Shown piece by piece: positions 44,621 through 52,688 of a stretch of DNA of 64,000 nt (position 1 is its first letter; the number at the start of each line of letters is the position of its first letter). The DNA is taken from positions 1-64,000 of the forward strand of contig CAJMSE010000018.1 of NCBI GenBank assembly GCA_905216025.1. Direction: 5' to 3'. Under the pieces are notes generated by a model. That model did no database searches. It had not been told where the DNA came from and worked only from the letters and a program-made list of their open reading frames with translations. Position numbers and translations under genes: made by a program. This DNA is from an uncultured bacterium (GTDB lineage: Bacteria > Bacteroidota > Bacteroidia > Bacteroidales > Bacteroidaceae).

Positions 44621-45259
44621 ATGGCACATGCCACAGACTTACTTATAAACCGGAAAAAGGAAAAGAACGAAATGGAAGAAAAAGAAACGGAAAAGGACGA
44701 CCTCGTCGTGCTGCGCTCAGGTGAATGGCTGAATGGCTTTGCCGATGATATTGCGGCGGCGCTGTCGCGGTGCGCCGAACAGTGTTTCAGACTGAACGCG
44801 CTTTCTCCTCTGTGCCGCAGTGAGCGGGAGGAGATTGTGCGGGAGATGATGGGGAGTATCGGTAAACGGTTTGTCATCCACAGTCCGTTCCGCTGCGACT
44901 TCGGCACGAACATACACATCGGCAACAATTTCATCGGCAACTTCAACCTCGCCATACTCGATGAGGCCGAAGTGACGATAGGCGACAACGTCTTCATCGG
45001 ACCCAACTGCAGCCTGTGCACCGTCGTCCATGCCATGAATGCCGGACAGCGCAATGCCGGCATAATGCGCGCACTGCCTATAACAATAGGCAATGATGTG
45101 TGGATAGCAGCAAATGTGGTCATGCTGCCCGGTGTGACCATCGGCGAAGGATGCGTCATCGGTGCCGGTAGCGTGGTGACGAAGGATGTTCCCGCAGGTA
45201 TGTTCGCTGCAGGCAACCCGTGTCGGGTGATAAAGCCCATCCCGACCTCATCAAGTTGA
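44621..45259 (+). CDS. Maltose/galactoside O-acetyltransferase-like hexapeptide protein
   Basis: A 212-aa acyltransferase with an N-terminal helical region and a left-handed beta-helix (about 85-205): GTNIHIGNNFIGNFN, IGDNVFIGPNCSLCTVVH, IGNDVWIAANVVMLPGVTIGEG, GAGSVVTKDVP, AAGNPCRVIK. These are characteristic of the Maa/LacA group, which moves acetyl from acetyl-CoA to a sugar hydroxyl. The VVHAMNAGQR segment holds the candidate catalytic His (HP.. in Maa). The N-terminus is longer and more charged than usual; Met18 (44672) is an alternative start. A paralog lies head to tail opposite, at 45339-45920. Confidence 0.85.
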   Translation: MAHATDLLINRKKEKNEMEEKETEKDDLVVLRSGEWLNGFADDIAAALSRCAEQCFRLNALSPLCRSEREEIVREMMGSIGKRFVIHSPFRCDFGTNIHIGNNFIGNFNLAILDEAEVTIGDNVFIGPNCSLCTVVHAMNAGQRNAGIMRALPITIGNDVWIAANVVMLPGVTIGEGCVIGAGSVVTKDVPAGMFAAGNPCRVIKPIPTSSS

Positions 45260-45338
45260 AGAGGAAAAAGAGGCTGAACGCAAACAGCACGGGAGAATAT
45301 AGCCTGACCGGTATCTGCCTCGTATTATTCTTTGCTTT

Positions 45339-45920
45339 TTATTCCCCTACCCTTGGAGATGCTGGGAGGGACTTCACCACCCGGCACGGATTTCCGACGG
45401 CAAGCGAATGGGCCGGGATGTCGCGCGTCACCACGCAACCGGCACCGATGACGCATCCGTCGCCGATAGTCACGCCAGGCAATACCGCCACGTTTGCGCC
45501 TATCCACACGTCGGTGCCCACGGTTATCGGCCGGGCATACTCCAGTCCGCTGTTGCGCTGGGCGATGTCAAGCGGATGGCCGGCAGTGTAGAACCCGCAG
45601 TTGGGTGCGATGAAGACATTGTTGCCGAACGTCACCTTTGCCCCGTCGAGTATCACGCAGTTGACATTTGCATAGAAGTCCTCGCCAATCTCTATGTTAT
45701 ACCCGTAGTCGCAATAGAACGGCTGCTCGACGAGGAAACGCTCGCCCGTGCGTCCGAGCAGGCGGCGCATCAGCTCCTCACGCTCCGCAGTATGCGAGGG
45801 AATAATCATGTTGTATTCATGGCACAGGTCCTTGCACCGCTGCCGCTCGGCAATCAGCTCACTGTTGTAGTTGGCGTCATACAGCTCGCCGGCCAACATC
45901 TTTTCCTTTTCTGTCTTCAT
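45339..45920 (-). CDS. maa: Maltose O-acetyltransferase-like protein
   Basis: A 193-aa hexapeptide acetyltransferase. The N-terminal Maa domain (MLAGELYDANYNSELIAERQR) is typical, and the beta-helix has GYNIEIGEDFYANVN, FGNNVFIAPNCGFYTAGHPLD (catalytic His in AGHP), IGANVAVLPGVTIGDG and GNPCRVVKSLP. The substrate sugar is uncertain. The last residues SLPASPRVGE come from a degenerate copy of the CCCCTC-type intergenic repeat (45343-45376), which has replaced or extended the normal C-terminus. Confidence 0.9.
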   Translation of the reverse strand: MKTEKEKMLAGELYDANYNSELIAERQRCKDLCHEYNMIIPSHTAEREELMRRLLGRTGERFLVEQPFYCDYGYNIEIGEDFYANVNCVILDGAKVTFGNNVFIAPNCGFYTAGHPLDIAQRNSGLEYARPITVGTDVWIGANVAVLPGVTIGDGCVIGAGCVVTRDIPAHSLAVGNPCRVVKSLPASPRVGE

Positions 45921-45975
45921 ATCAATGAGTATTTATGTTTACTACCTACTATAAAGGGATACGTATCAGATTCTG

Positions 45976-45983
45976 CAAAGATA
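45976..45983 (-). promoter_or_regulatory. -7 element of maa
   Basis: TATCTTTG on the minus strand, 55 nt before the maa ATG. Confidence 0.55.
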
Positions 45984-46084
45984 ATGCTTTTGTTTTAAAA
46001 ACGCGGCATGACGGATAGTTAAACATCTATCGTTTCATCGCATCACAAGCCTTGCGGAAATTTCATCATTCCGGTTTCTTTCAC

Positions 46085-46092
46085 TATCTTTG
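46085..46092 (+). promoter_or_regulatory. -7 element of the ftsZ-like gene
   Basis: TATCTTTG, 24 nt before the ATG at 46117. This shows the gene has its own promoter and is not read from a division-cell-wall cluster. Confidence 0.6.
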
Positions 46093-46116
46093 TCCCCAAA
46101 CAACAAAGCATGACTT

Positions 46117-47346
46117 ATGAATGACGACCAGCTGATAGACTTCGGAGAGCCAGTAATGGACCAATCGCAGAACATAATTAAGGTGATCGGTGTAGGCGGC
46201 GGCGGATGCAACGCCGTGCGCAGCATCTACAACGAACAGATAACGGGAGTGACCCTTGCCGTGTGCAACACGGATAGCAAGTCGCTCGCGCCGTCGCCCG
46301 TGCCCGTGAAGATAATGTTGGGCGAGGGTCTCGGTGCCGGAGGCTTCCCGGAAGTGGGCCGCTCGGAAGCGGAGAAGAACATCGACGACATAGAGAAACT
46401 GCTCAGCGACGGCACCAAGATGGCGTTCATAACAGCCAGCCTCGGCGGCGGCACGGGCACGGGAGCGGCTCCTGTAGTGGCCGGCGTGGCCAAGAAGATG
46501 GGCATCCTCACCGTCGGCGTGGTGACGCTGCCGTTCTATTTCGAGAAGAAACAGAAGATAATAAAGGCGCTGAAGGGTGTGGATGAACTCAGGAAAAACG
46601 TTGACGCATTGCTCATCATCAACAACGAGAGGCTCTGCGACGTATATGCCGACTCGAACATCTCCGTAAAGGAATCGTTCGCACGCGCCGACAACATTCT
46701 CAAGGATGCCGTCATGGGCATCGCCGAACTGATAATGGTGAACAGCGACGGCGGCATCGACCTCGACTTCCGCGACGTGGAAGCCGTCACGCGCAACGGC
46801 GGAGGAGCCATCATGGCTATAGGGCGGGCCGGAGGAGAGAAGCGCGTGGAGCGCGCCATCAAGAACGCGCTCGACTCACCGCTGCTCTACGGCAACGACA
46901 TCACCAAGGCAAAGCGCATCCTGTTCAGCATATACTCGAGCGACGAAGCTCCCGTGATGGTGCCGGAGATGCAGGAGATTGACGACTTCTTCGACCGGCT
47001 CGACCCGAACATCGAAGTGATATGGGGTATATCGACGGACAACACTCTAGGCGAGGACATCAAGGTGACAATCCTCGCCACGGAGATGAAGACGGAATGC
47101 GGAATGGAAGACGTGGGCGCCGTCAAAGAGGACAGCGACTACGAAGCGATGATAGCGAAGCTGTACAAACCGGCAGTAAAACCCGTAGAGAAGCCCGCCG
47201 AAGAGCCTGCGTTCCAGGTGAACGTGCCAGAAAATCCCGAACCGGCCGTAATAGAGGAGGAAAAGCAGGATGACACCACGCAGCCGTCACTGCTGCAGGG
47301 AATAAAGCGGTGGTTGAACCAGTATGTACAAAACGTTGTCGAATAA
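46117..47346 (+). CDS. Divergent FtsZ-family tubulin-like GTPase
   Basis: A 409-aa FtsZ-fold protein: GTPase half with VIGVGGGGCNAV (23-34) and the tubulin signature GGGTGTG (110-116), then the C-terminal domain to about 322 and a flexible tail ending in an amphipathic LLQGIKRWLNQYV. It differs from usual FtsZ in three ways. The segment before GLGAG is several residues shorter (KIMLGEGLGAG); the residue pair before GGGTGTG is SL instead of GM; and the T7 loop reads DLDFRD (215-220), where FtsZ has NxDxxD, so the Asn is Asp215. There is no ftsA or ftsQ next to it. It may be a second FtsZ. The gene after it starts 8 nt downstream. Confidence 0.85.
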   Translation: MNDDQLIDFGEPVMDQSQNIIKVIGVGGGGCNAVRSIYNEQITGVTLAVCNTDSKSLAPSPVPVKIMLGEGLGAGGFPEVGRSEAEKNIDDIEKLLSDGTKMAFITASLGGGTGTGAAPVVAGVAKKMGILTVGVVTLPFYFEKKQKIIKALKGVDELRKNVDALLIINNERLCDVYADSNISVKESFARADNILKDAVMGIAELIMVNSDGGIDLDFRDVEAVTRNGGGAIMAIGRAGGEKRVERAIKNALDSPLLYGNDITKAKRILFSIYSSDEAPVMVPEMQEIDDFFDRLDPNIEVIWGISTDNTLGEDIKVTILATEMKTECGMEDVGAVKEDSDYEAMIAKLYKPAVKPVEKPAEEPAFQVNVPENPEPAVIEEEKQDDTTQPSLLQGIKRWLNQYVQNVVE

Positions 47347-47353
47347 GGAGCGT

Positions 47354-47953
47354 ATGACCACCGACACCACACCCGAGAACATCGCGAAGCAACTCTCGCA
47401 GCTGGCCAGCCAGCTGCTGGGCATGGAACGGACGGACCTGCTGCTCCACGCCATCGGCATACCCGTGCTGGAAGAGCTGCGCATCGAGGCGGCAAAGAGC
47501 AAGCTGAGCCGCCTACTGATAACGAAAGACTACAGGTTCATACTCACAGACTACAACCGCGAGGTGGAGCTCCAACCCGTGCACAAAGCCGTATACCTGC
47601 TTTTCCTCGCCCATCCGGACGGCATCGAATTCAAAAGACTGGCCGAACATCGCAGCGAACTGCTGCAATACTACATGGCAACGGCAAGCAGCATGGACAA
47701 GCTGAAAATCGAAGAGAGCGTGGACCGCCTCGTCAATCCGCTCGACAACGCCATAAACGAGAAGTGCTCACGAATAAAGAAGGTGTTTCTTGAGATGATG
47801 GACCCGTACACCGCCAGCTACTATATAGTCAGCAGCCACACCCGCCGCCATGTCTCCGGCACCTCGAAGATATGGTTTGAACGGCTCAAGCTCATCACCC
47901 TGCCACGCGAACTTGTGGTAATGGAATGTGTCCCCGGCTGCGTCGCGACGTAA
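47354..47953 (+). CDS. Uncharacterised protein co-transcribed with the FtsZ-like gene
   Basis: A 199-aa protein starting MTTDTTPENIAK, chosen because AAGGAGCG precedes this ATG and it lies 8 nt after the FtsZ stop. No signal peptide or membrane helix. The N-terminal half is helical with leucine/arginine patches (LLLHAIGIPVLEELRIEAAKSK); the C-terminal half ends in SKIWFERLKLITLPRELVVME. I do not recognise the family, though similar small proteins are seen in other Bacteroidales genomes. Its tight link suggests a role with the FtsZ-like protein; that is inference. Its stop codon lies in the first unit of a dyad array. Confidence 0.6.
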   Translation: MTTDTTPENIAKQLSQLASQLLGMERTDLLLHAIGIPVLEELRIEAAKSKLSRLLITKDYRFILTDYNREVELQPVHKAVYLLFLAHPDGIEFKRLAEHRSELLQYYMATASSMDKLKIEESVDRLVNPLDNAINEKCSRIKKVFLEMMDPYTASYYIVSSHTRRHVSGTSKIWFERLKLITLPRELVVMECVPGCVAT

Positions 47954-48034
47954 CGTGCCGCACATCGCACTGTTATCCGTGGCGCGTCACACCGTTATAT
48001 GAGCCATGTAACACCGTTACGTGTGGCAGGTAAC
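47950..48034. repeat. Dyad array, four units at 22-bp period
   Basis: Units of 19 bp start at 47950, 47972, 47994 and 48016, with 3-bp linkers ACT, ACC, ACC. The last, GTTACGTGTGGCAGGTAAC, is closest to the units at 4961 and 38233. The first unit contains the stop codon of the upstream gene (47951-47953). Confidence 0.88.
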
Positions 48035-48053
48035 AAACCTGGTAGAAAGGACG

Positions 48054-48154
48054 AAAACGCAAAGTCCGCAAAGACGCAAAGGCTTATAAGCTGCGGAGAG
48101 AGCCATCTTCCGCTGAAACAAATTCTCTTTGCGTCTTTGCGAACTTTGCGTTTT
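48054..48154. repeat. Hairpin repeat, ACGCAAAG family, with long loop
   Basis: Arms 48054-48081 and 48127-48154 are 28-bp inverted copies with one mismatch (core ACGCAAAG...CGCAAAGACGC). The 45-nt loop holds CTTATAAG. It lies in the 282-bp convergent gap 47954-48235. Beyond it, AATATCCGGT occurs twice (about 48166 and 48187) in a short direct repeat. Confidence 0.88.
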
Positions 48155-48235
48155 TAAATCCGGTAATATCCGGTTTTTAATCCGTTAATATCCGGTAAAA
48201 AATACATTGAGATATCAACACCCTAATGCCTGCCG

Positions 48236-49318
48236 TCAGAGATTCTCGCTGAAGAATCTTTCTATCGAGCCGAAGGGTATTATGTCCTTGCGGTCGTAAA
48301 GGTCGGTGTGGCTCGCACCGGGAATAACCATGAAAATCTTGTTGTTCTCCCGGCCGGGGACGACGGTCAGCCGCTTGTAAGCATCGCTTCCGAAATAGAG
48401 CGAATGGGCCTTCTCGCCGTGCAGAATCATCACGGCGCTCTCAATCTCTCCGGCACGGCTCATCAGCGGGAAGTTTATCCACGGTATGGGAGACGTGGCG
48501 TTGCGGCCTCCGTTGGAGTTTAGCGACCGCGTGTGATAGCCGCGCGGGGTCTTGTAGTAGTCGTAGTAGTCGCGGAGGAACTTGGGCGCATCCTCCGACA
48601 GCACGTCGGGCAGACCGCCGCCGAGCTTTGGAGTGCCGTTGCGGTAGTCCTCGGTGCGCTGTGCCGACAGGCGCTCGCGGATAGCTTTCCGTGCCTCGGC
48701 ATTGTCATCGGCATCGAAATATCCGTTGGCACTCACGCGGCTCATGTCATACATCGTTGAGGCCAGCGTGGCCTTGATGCGCGTGTCGGCTGCCGCAGCG
48801 TTGATGGCTATGCCGCCCCAGCCGCAGATGCCGATGATGCCGACATTTTCAGGGTCTACATCCGAACGGGTGACGAGGAAGTCTACCGCCGCGCTGACGT
48901 CCTCGGTGTTGATGTCGGGCGAGGTCATGTAACGCGGTGTGCCGCCGCTCTCGCCGGTGAACGACGGGTCGAAGGCTATCGTGAGGAAGCCGCGCTCCGC
49001 CATCTCCTGCGCATATAGTCCGGCGGCCTGTTCCTTCACCGCTCCGAAAGGTCCGCACACGGCGATTGCCGGCAGCTGTCCGGCCGCTCCTTTGGGTTTG
49101 TACATGTCTGCCGCGAGGGTTATGCCGTAGCGGTTTACGAACGTGACCTTGCTGTGGTCCACCTTGTCGCTTTTCGGGAACGTCTTGTCCCACTCCTTTG
49201 TCAATGTCAGTTTCTCCATAATATTCTTGTTTTCGTTATGTCTGTTTCCTGCCGGATTCATTCCGTAGACGCCTGCCGCTATCGACAGGAGCACTAAGAT
49301 CAAAATCTTCTTTGTCAT
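48236..49318 (-). CDS. Secreted alpha/beta hydrolase (dienelactone hydrolase-like)
   Basis: A 360-aa protein with a signal peptide (about 1-19). The alpha/beta-hydrolase fold has GICGWGGIAINAAA, where Cys is in the nucleophile position as in dienelactone hydrolases, not Ser. An Asp and a His (GASHTDLYDR near the C-terminus) complete a likely triad. The substrate is unknown. It is 14 bp downstream of the TIGR04076 gene and is probably expressed with it. Confidence 0.8.
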   Translation of the reverse strand: MTKKILILVLLSIAAGVYGMNPAGNRHNENKNIMEKLTLTKEWDKTFPKSDKVDHSKVTFVNRYGITLAADMYKPKGAAGQLPAIAVCGPFGAVKEQAAGLYAQEMAERGFLTIAFDPSFTGESGGTPRYMTSPDINTEDVSAAVDFLVTRSDVDPENVGIIGICGWGGIAINAAAADTRIKATLASTMYDMSRVSANGYFDADDNAEARKAIRERLSAQRTEDYRNGTPKLGGGLPDVLSEDAPKFLRDYYDYYKTPRGYHTRSLNSNGGRNATSPIPWINFPLMSRAGEIESAVMILHGEKAHSLYFGSDAYKRLTVVPGRENNKIFMVIPGASHTDLYDRKDIIPFGSIERFFSENL

Positions 49319-49332
49319 GATGCGTGGCTTTT

Positions 49333-49668
49333 TTACTGTTTCGCGAATGGCGAGGCTACTTCTTCGTCGGTTGCCTCAAGAAGGAAGAACACCGGGCGCA
49401 ATCCGTCGTTGCAGCAGCTTATGGCTGTACCTGGTTTGCGTATCCAGTCGTTGAACCAGAACTGTCTTGCACCGTTGGCCAATGCAAATACGTATTGGTG
49501 GATAGACCGCCATGCGCCGTCACACATGCCTTCCGGCTTTGACGCTCCGGCATAGAACACATCACCGACGTTCATACACGGGCAGGGAGTGATGCCCTCC
49601 ACTCCGTATTCACGTGCCAGTTCCTCATTGAAATCTTTTCGGATTACTGTAATCTTTACCTTTTTCAT
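49333..49668 (-). CDS. TIGR04076 family protein
   Basis: A 111-aa cytosolic protein: KKVKITVIRKDFNEELAREYG at its start, CPCMNVGDVFYAGA, PEGMCDGAW and a terminal ISCCNDGLRPVFFLLEA. The cysteines (CPC, CC) and the DGLRPV segment are marks of TIGR04076, whose function is unknown. It is between an AraC regulator gene upstream and a hydrolase gene downstream, all on the minus strand, with its own -7 element. Confidence 0.78.
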   Translation of the reverse strand: MKKVKITVIRKDFNEELAREYGVEGITPCPCMNVGDVFYAGASKPEGMCDGAWRSIHQYVFALANGARQFWFNDWIRKPGTAISCCNDGLRPVFFLLEATDEEVASPFAKQ

Positions 49669-49714
49669 ATATCTGTTGTTTCTAAATATTCTGTTCCGTA
49701 GGAGGATTATGGTG

Positions 49715-49722
49715 CAAAATTA
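49715..49722 (-). promoter_or_regulatory. -7 element of TIGR04076-hydrolase operon
   Basis: TAATTTTG on the minus strand, 46 nt before the ATG. It partly overlaps the T-rich tail of the preceding terminator hairpin. Confidence 0.55.
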
Positions 49723-49728
49723 CACAAA

Positions 49729-49758
49729 GAGCCTCACAGCGCAATTACTGTGAGGCTC
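49729..49758 (-). terminator. Terminator of the AraC gene
   Basis: GAGCCTCACAG (49729-49739) and CTGTGAGGCTC (49748-49758) form a perfect 11-bp stem with an 8-nt loop. On the minus strand it is followed by a T-rich stretch. Confidence 0.75.
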
Positions 49759-49782
49759 AATCATTATTATTGAAAAGGTCAT

Positions 49783-50637
49783 TCAGCCATTTTGTGTTAA
49801 AACGGCTGTCGGGGACATGCCGTACTCCCGCTTGAAGGCGGTGGAGAAGTGGGACGGATTGCGGAAGCCCACTTCGGCATAGACATCGACAACCTTCTTT
49901 CCTCCGGCGTTCATCAGTTCGTATGCCCTCTCCAGCCTTTTCTTTATGAGCCATTTCTCCGGTGTCAGCTCGCTTATCTTCTTGAAGTCGCGCTTGAACG
50001 TGGCAAGGCTGCGCCCGGTGTAGTGGGCTATCTCCTCGATGCTCAGGTCACATGTGAAGTTCTCATCCATAAATCCGAGGATGTCTATCTTCCACGGTTC
50101 GTTAAAATCAAACATGGTGGAGATGAACCTTTCATCTATCGCGAGCAGGGCCATCAGTCCCTCCTGAAGTTTCAGCTCCATGAAGTTGTCTCTCGGCTTC
50201 ACATCGGGATCGAAATAGGGAGTCATTGAGGCAAAGAGACTGGAGAGTTCCACTGTCTTCGGCAGTTTTATCACACCGCCGTCCAGCTTTCCCGCCGTAG
50301 TCCGCACCTTGTTCAGCGACAACTTAGTGTACATCTCCCTGAGAAAGCTGCGGGTGAACATGAGGAACACGCCGCAATAACGCTCGCCGCCGTATGTCTT
50401 CTTGTACATCGTTATTCGGTGGTCGCGCGGAATGAACACGCACTCGCCTTTGCGTACGTGTATCTTCCCGTTGCCGTTGTCCAGTATCATCTCGCCCGAA
50501 TAGACATAATTGAGCGCATACTCGCGCGAACGGTGTATGCACCCGCTCACGTCGTCGTAGAAGAAGCTGTAGAACACATTGTTATAATTGAATATCAGCT
50601 TCATCGGGCCAAGGTTCTCTTCCTGATTTATTGCCAT
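49783..50637 (-). CDS. AraC family transcriptional regulator
   Basis: A 284-aa regulator with an N-terminal cupin-like sensing domain (about 12-130, including IHVRKGECVFIPRDHRITMY) and a C-terminal two-HTH AraC domain (about 180-282): CDLSIEEIAHYTGRSLATFKRDFKK and VVDVYAEVGFRNPSHFSTAFKREYGMSP. It is on the same strand as, and 115 bp before, the TIGR04076-hydrolase pair, so it may control them. Inducer unknown. Confidence 0.88.
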   Translation of the reverse strand: MAINQEENLGPMKLIFNYNNVFYSFFYDDVSGCIHRSREYALNYVYSGEMILDNGNGKIHVRKGECVFIPRDHRITMYKKTYGGERYCGVFLMFTRSFLREMYTKLSLNKVRTTAGKLDGGVIKLPKTVELSSLFASMTPYFDPDVKPRDNFMELKLQEGLMALLAIDERFISTMFDFNEPWKIDILGFMDENFTCDLSIEEIAHYTGRSLATFKRDFKKISELTPEKWLIKKRLERAYELMNAGGKKVVDVYAEVGFRNPSHFSTAFKREYGMSPTAVLTQNG

Positions 50638-50688
50638 AAGTCTCTTTTCCTAGAATCTTTAAATGTTAGGATTGGAATCTACCGGATG

Positions 50689-50696
50689 CAAAGATA
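50689..50696 (-). promoter_or_regulatory. -7 element of the AraC gene
   Basis: TATCTTTG on the minus strand, 51 nt before the ATG. Confidence 0.55.
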
Positions 50697-50810
50697 CGAA
50701 AACTAAATCGAACGGAGAATAAGCCTGACTGTTTTTCTTTTTGCTATAAAAAACTGCAAGAAAGAGGTTATCTTATTCAATAATAATTGAAAAGAATTAC
50801 CCAGGCTTCA

Positions 50811-51099
50811 TGGTTTTCGACTGCCAACATCAAAATTATGCGTCAATTTTATGAGATTTGGTGTGATAATTTAAAATCGCTAACTGCAGTTAGCGATTTT
50901 AGATGACCAAATGCGCAAGCCACACGAAAACCCTTCTATTGGCATAGTGTTATGCAAGAGTACAGATAAAAAGTATGTGGAATATGTAATTCAAAACTAC
51001 GACAAACCAATGGGAGCTGTAACGTACAAGACTTCTGATGAAATGCCCGATAAATTAAAACAGGCATTCCCCGATATTGAGGAACTGAAACTGATATAA
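50811..51099 (+). pseudogene. Remnant of a YhcG/DUF1016-type nuclease gene
   Basis: Frame from 50811 reads WFSTANIKIMRQFYEIW, which matches the N-terminal DUF1016 region (GFSxxNLxxMRQFYxxW) and stops at 50904. In another frame, 50911-51099 encodes 60 aa (ENPSIGIVLCKSTDKKYVEY... PMGAVTY) matching the C-terminal PD-(D/E)XK part of the family. Intact members have about 330 residues, so more than 200 residues are missing between. A perfect 28-bp palindrome lies at the join. The short 60-aa ORF alone is unlikely to be functional. Confidence 0.75.
50873..50900. repeat. Perfect 28-bp palindrome at the pseudogene scar
   Basis: AAAATCGCTAACTG followed directly by its exact complement CAGTTAGCGATTTT. 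There is no spacer. It sits where the two YhcG remnants meet. Confidence 0.9.
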
Positions 51100-51112
51100 G
51101 ATAAAAACAAAC

Positions 51113-51182
51113 TGACTTAATACAGATTTACTTTACACGTGTTTAACAATTAAAACGTATAAAGTAAATCTGTATTAAGTCA
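51113..51182. repeat. 28-bp inverted repeat after the YhcG remnant
   Basis: Arms 51113-51140 and 51155-51182 (starting TGACTTAATACAGATTTACT) match with one mismatch around a 14-nt loop. AT-rich, between the remnant and the 3' end of the ATPase gene. It may be a terminator for either or an end of a small mobile element; no T-tract on the plus strand. Confidence 0.8.
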
Positions 51183-51284
51183 TATCATAAACAAAGTTTT
51201 ATCGTTTGATTGTAATTAAATCACCATATAAAACTTGCGATTTTCCACAATGCTGTTTCTTGATTATCCAAATAGCCGCCTTAT

Positions 51285-52649
51285 TTACCGCAAAGAGAAG
51301 CATTTATTGAGATTAGACAACGCATACAGCGGGACGATATCGATATGCCGCACGGCATTATCGGCCTCTTTGTCCATATATTCCAAACTTCCGAAATGCT
51401 CCAACGACGTTCTTACGCCGTCATACAGTTTTTTCTTCCGCATGAACAGCCACATGCTCTGCATGCTTCCCTGCCTGCCGGCTTTCACTTCAACCGGCAG
51501 GACATGCCCATTACGTACCGTCAGGTAGTCAATCTCGGCATTTCCGTTGCGCGATGCGTTCTGCCAATAATACATTTCTGCTTTTTGGAAACAGTCGCAG
51601 TACTTAACCAGTTCCAAACCGGCAAACATCTCGGAAGCCGCTCCCTTGTTGACAAAGTCGGCATCCGTGACAAGCAGTATGTCAGATGACGGTACATTAA
51701 GCATCGTCTGCATCAGTCCGAGGTCGAGAAACAGATATTTTACATAGCTGTTGTCTTCTTCCGCACCCAACGGTATCCCGTTACCGTCACTATGCTTTAC
51801 AGGGATTATCAGTCCGGCAAGCGCCAAAAGATGCAGGGCTTCGCGTATCAACGACGAATGAACATCACGCACTGCCTGTGCAAACACAAACTTCTGCCCG
51901 GCCTGCAAAGCCACCGAGCGCAACAGTTGCCTGAGCAGCACCGGAGATGTGCGCTTCTTGTATTTTGAAAAATCATCCATGTAAGTATCCAAAATATCAT
52001 TATGTATGCGTACACATTTCCGATAATCACGGCTCTCCACCCACTCCGCTACGGCTGCCGGCATGCCGCCGACGAGATAAAACGACTTCAATTGCTCCGT
52101 CAGTTGCACGTGCATCGGCTCCGGCAACGGCTTCGTGCCTGTCATATTGCGCTTATAATCCACCATTGCCTGTAATCCCTGTGCAGTGAGAAACTCATCG
52201 AACGAGAACGGATACATATAAAGCGAGCGTATTCTTCCAACGCCGTACGACGGCAATTCTTCGAGAGCGAACTCCAATAATGAGCCTGCCGCTATCACAT
52301 GCAATTCAGGATAGTCCTCCTTAAAATATCTCAATGCCATGATTGCTTCCTGACATACCTGAATTTCATCGATGAAAAGCAATGTCTCTCCCGCCACTAT
52401 CGGGACAGACTGCGTGATGCTCAGCAGCTCACACGTCTTCTTCACGTCGATGTCTCTCGTGAAAAACTGTCTTAACGACGGTTGTTTTTCAAGATTGATT
52501 TCTAAAAAATACCGGAATGACTTGCCCAATTCCCTGACCGCAGTGGACTTTCCAACCTGCCGCGCCCCTCTCACAAGCAGCGGCATTCTCCGTTCAGACA
52601 TCTTCCAATCCAGCAGTCGCTCGTCTATTTGTCGTCTGTAATATACCAT
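51285..52649 (-). CDS. AAA_14/DUF4143 ATPase
   Basis: A 454-aa protein with an N-terminal P-loop ATPase (Walker A GARQVGKST at about 28-36, Walker B LLFIDEIQ at about 89-96, sensor GSLLEFAL) and a C-terminal DUF4143 domain (about 205-400, with AGRQGS and a PVEVKAGRQG segment that resembles a PD-(D/E)XK nuclease core). These genes occur in many variable copies in Bacteroidales genomes and their role is not known. The gene is more AT-rich than its neighbours, and its promoter has triple repeats, which fits horizontal spread. Confidence 0.85.
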   Translation of the reverse strand: MVYYRRQIDERLLDWKMSERRMPLLVRGARQVGKSTAVRELGKSFRYFLEINLEKQPSLRQFFTRDIDVKKTCELLSITQSVPIVAGETLLFIDEIQVCQEAIMALRYFKEDYPELHVIAAGSLLEFALEELPSYGVGRIRSLYMYPFSFDEFLTAQGLQAMVDYKRNMTGTKPLPEPMHVQLTEQLKSFYLVGGMPAAVAEWVESRDYRKCVRIHNDILDTYMDDFSKYKKRTSPVLLRQLLRSVALQAGQKFVFAQAVRDVHSSLIREALHLLALAGLIIPVKHSDGNGIPLGAEEDNSYVKYLFLDLGLMQTMLNVPSSDILLVTDADFVNKGAASEMFAGLELVKYCDCFQKAEMYYWQNASRNGNAEIDYLTVRNGHVLPVEVKAGRQGSMQSMWLFMRKKKLYDGVRTSLEHFGSLEYMDKEADNAVRHIDIVPLYALSNLNKCFSLR

Positions 52650-52669
52650 ATATCAGCATGTTTTGATTG

Positions 52670-52677
52670 CAAAGATA
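52670..52677 (-). promoter_or_regulatory. -7 element of the DUF4143 ATPase gene
   Basis: TATCTTTG on the minus strand, 20 nt before the ATG. A CTTG at 19-nt spacing inside the adjacent repeat could serve as the -33 element. Confidence 0.6.
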
Positions 52678-52688
52678 CGAAGAAACAT

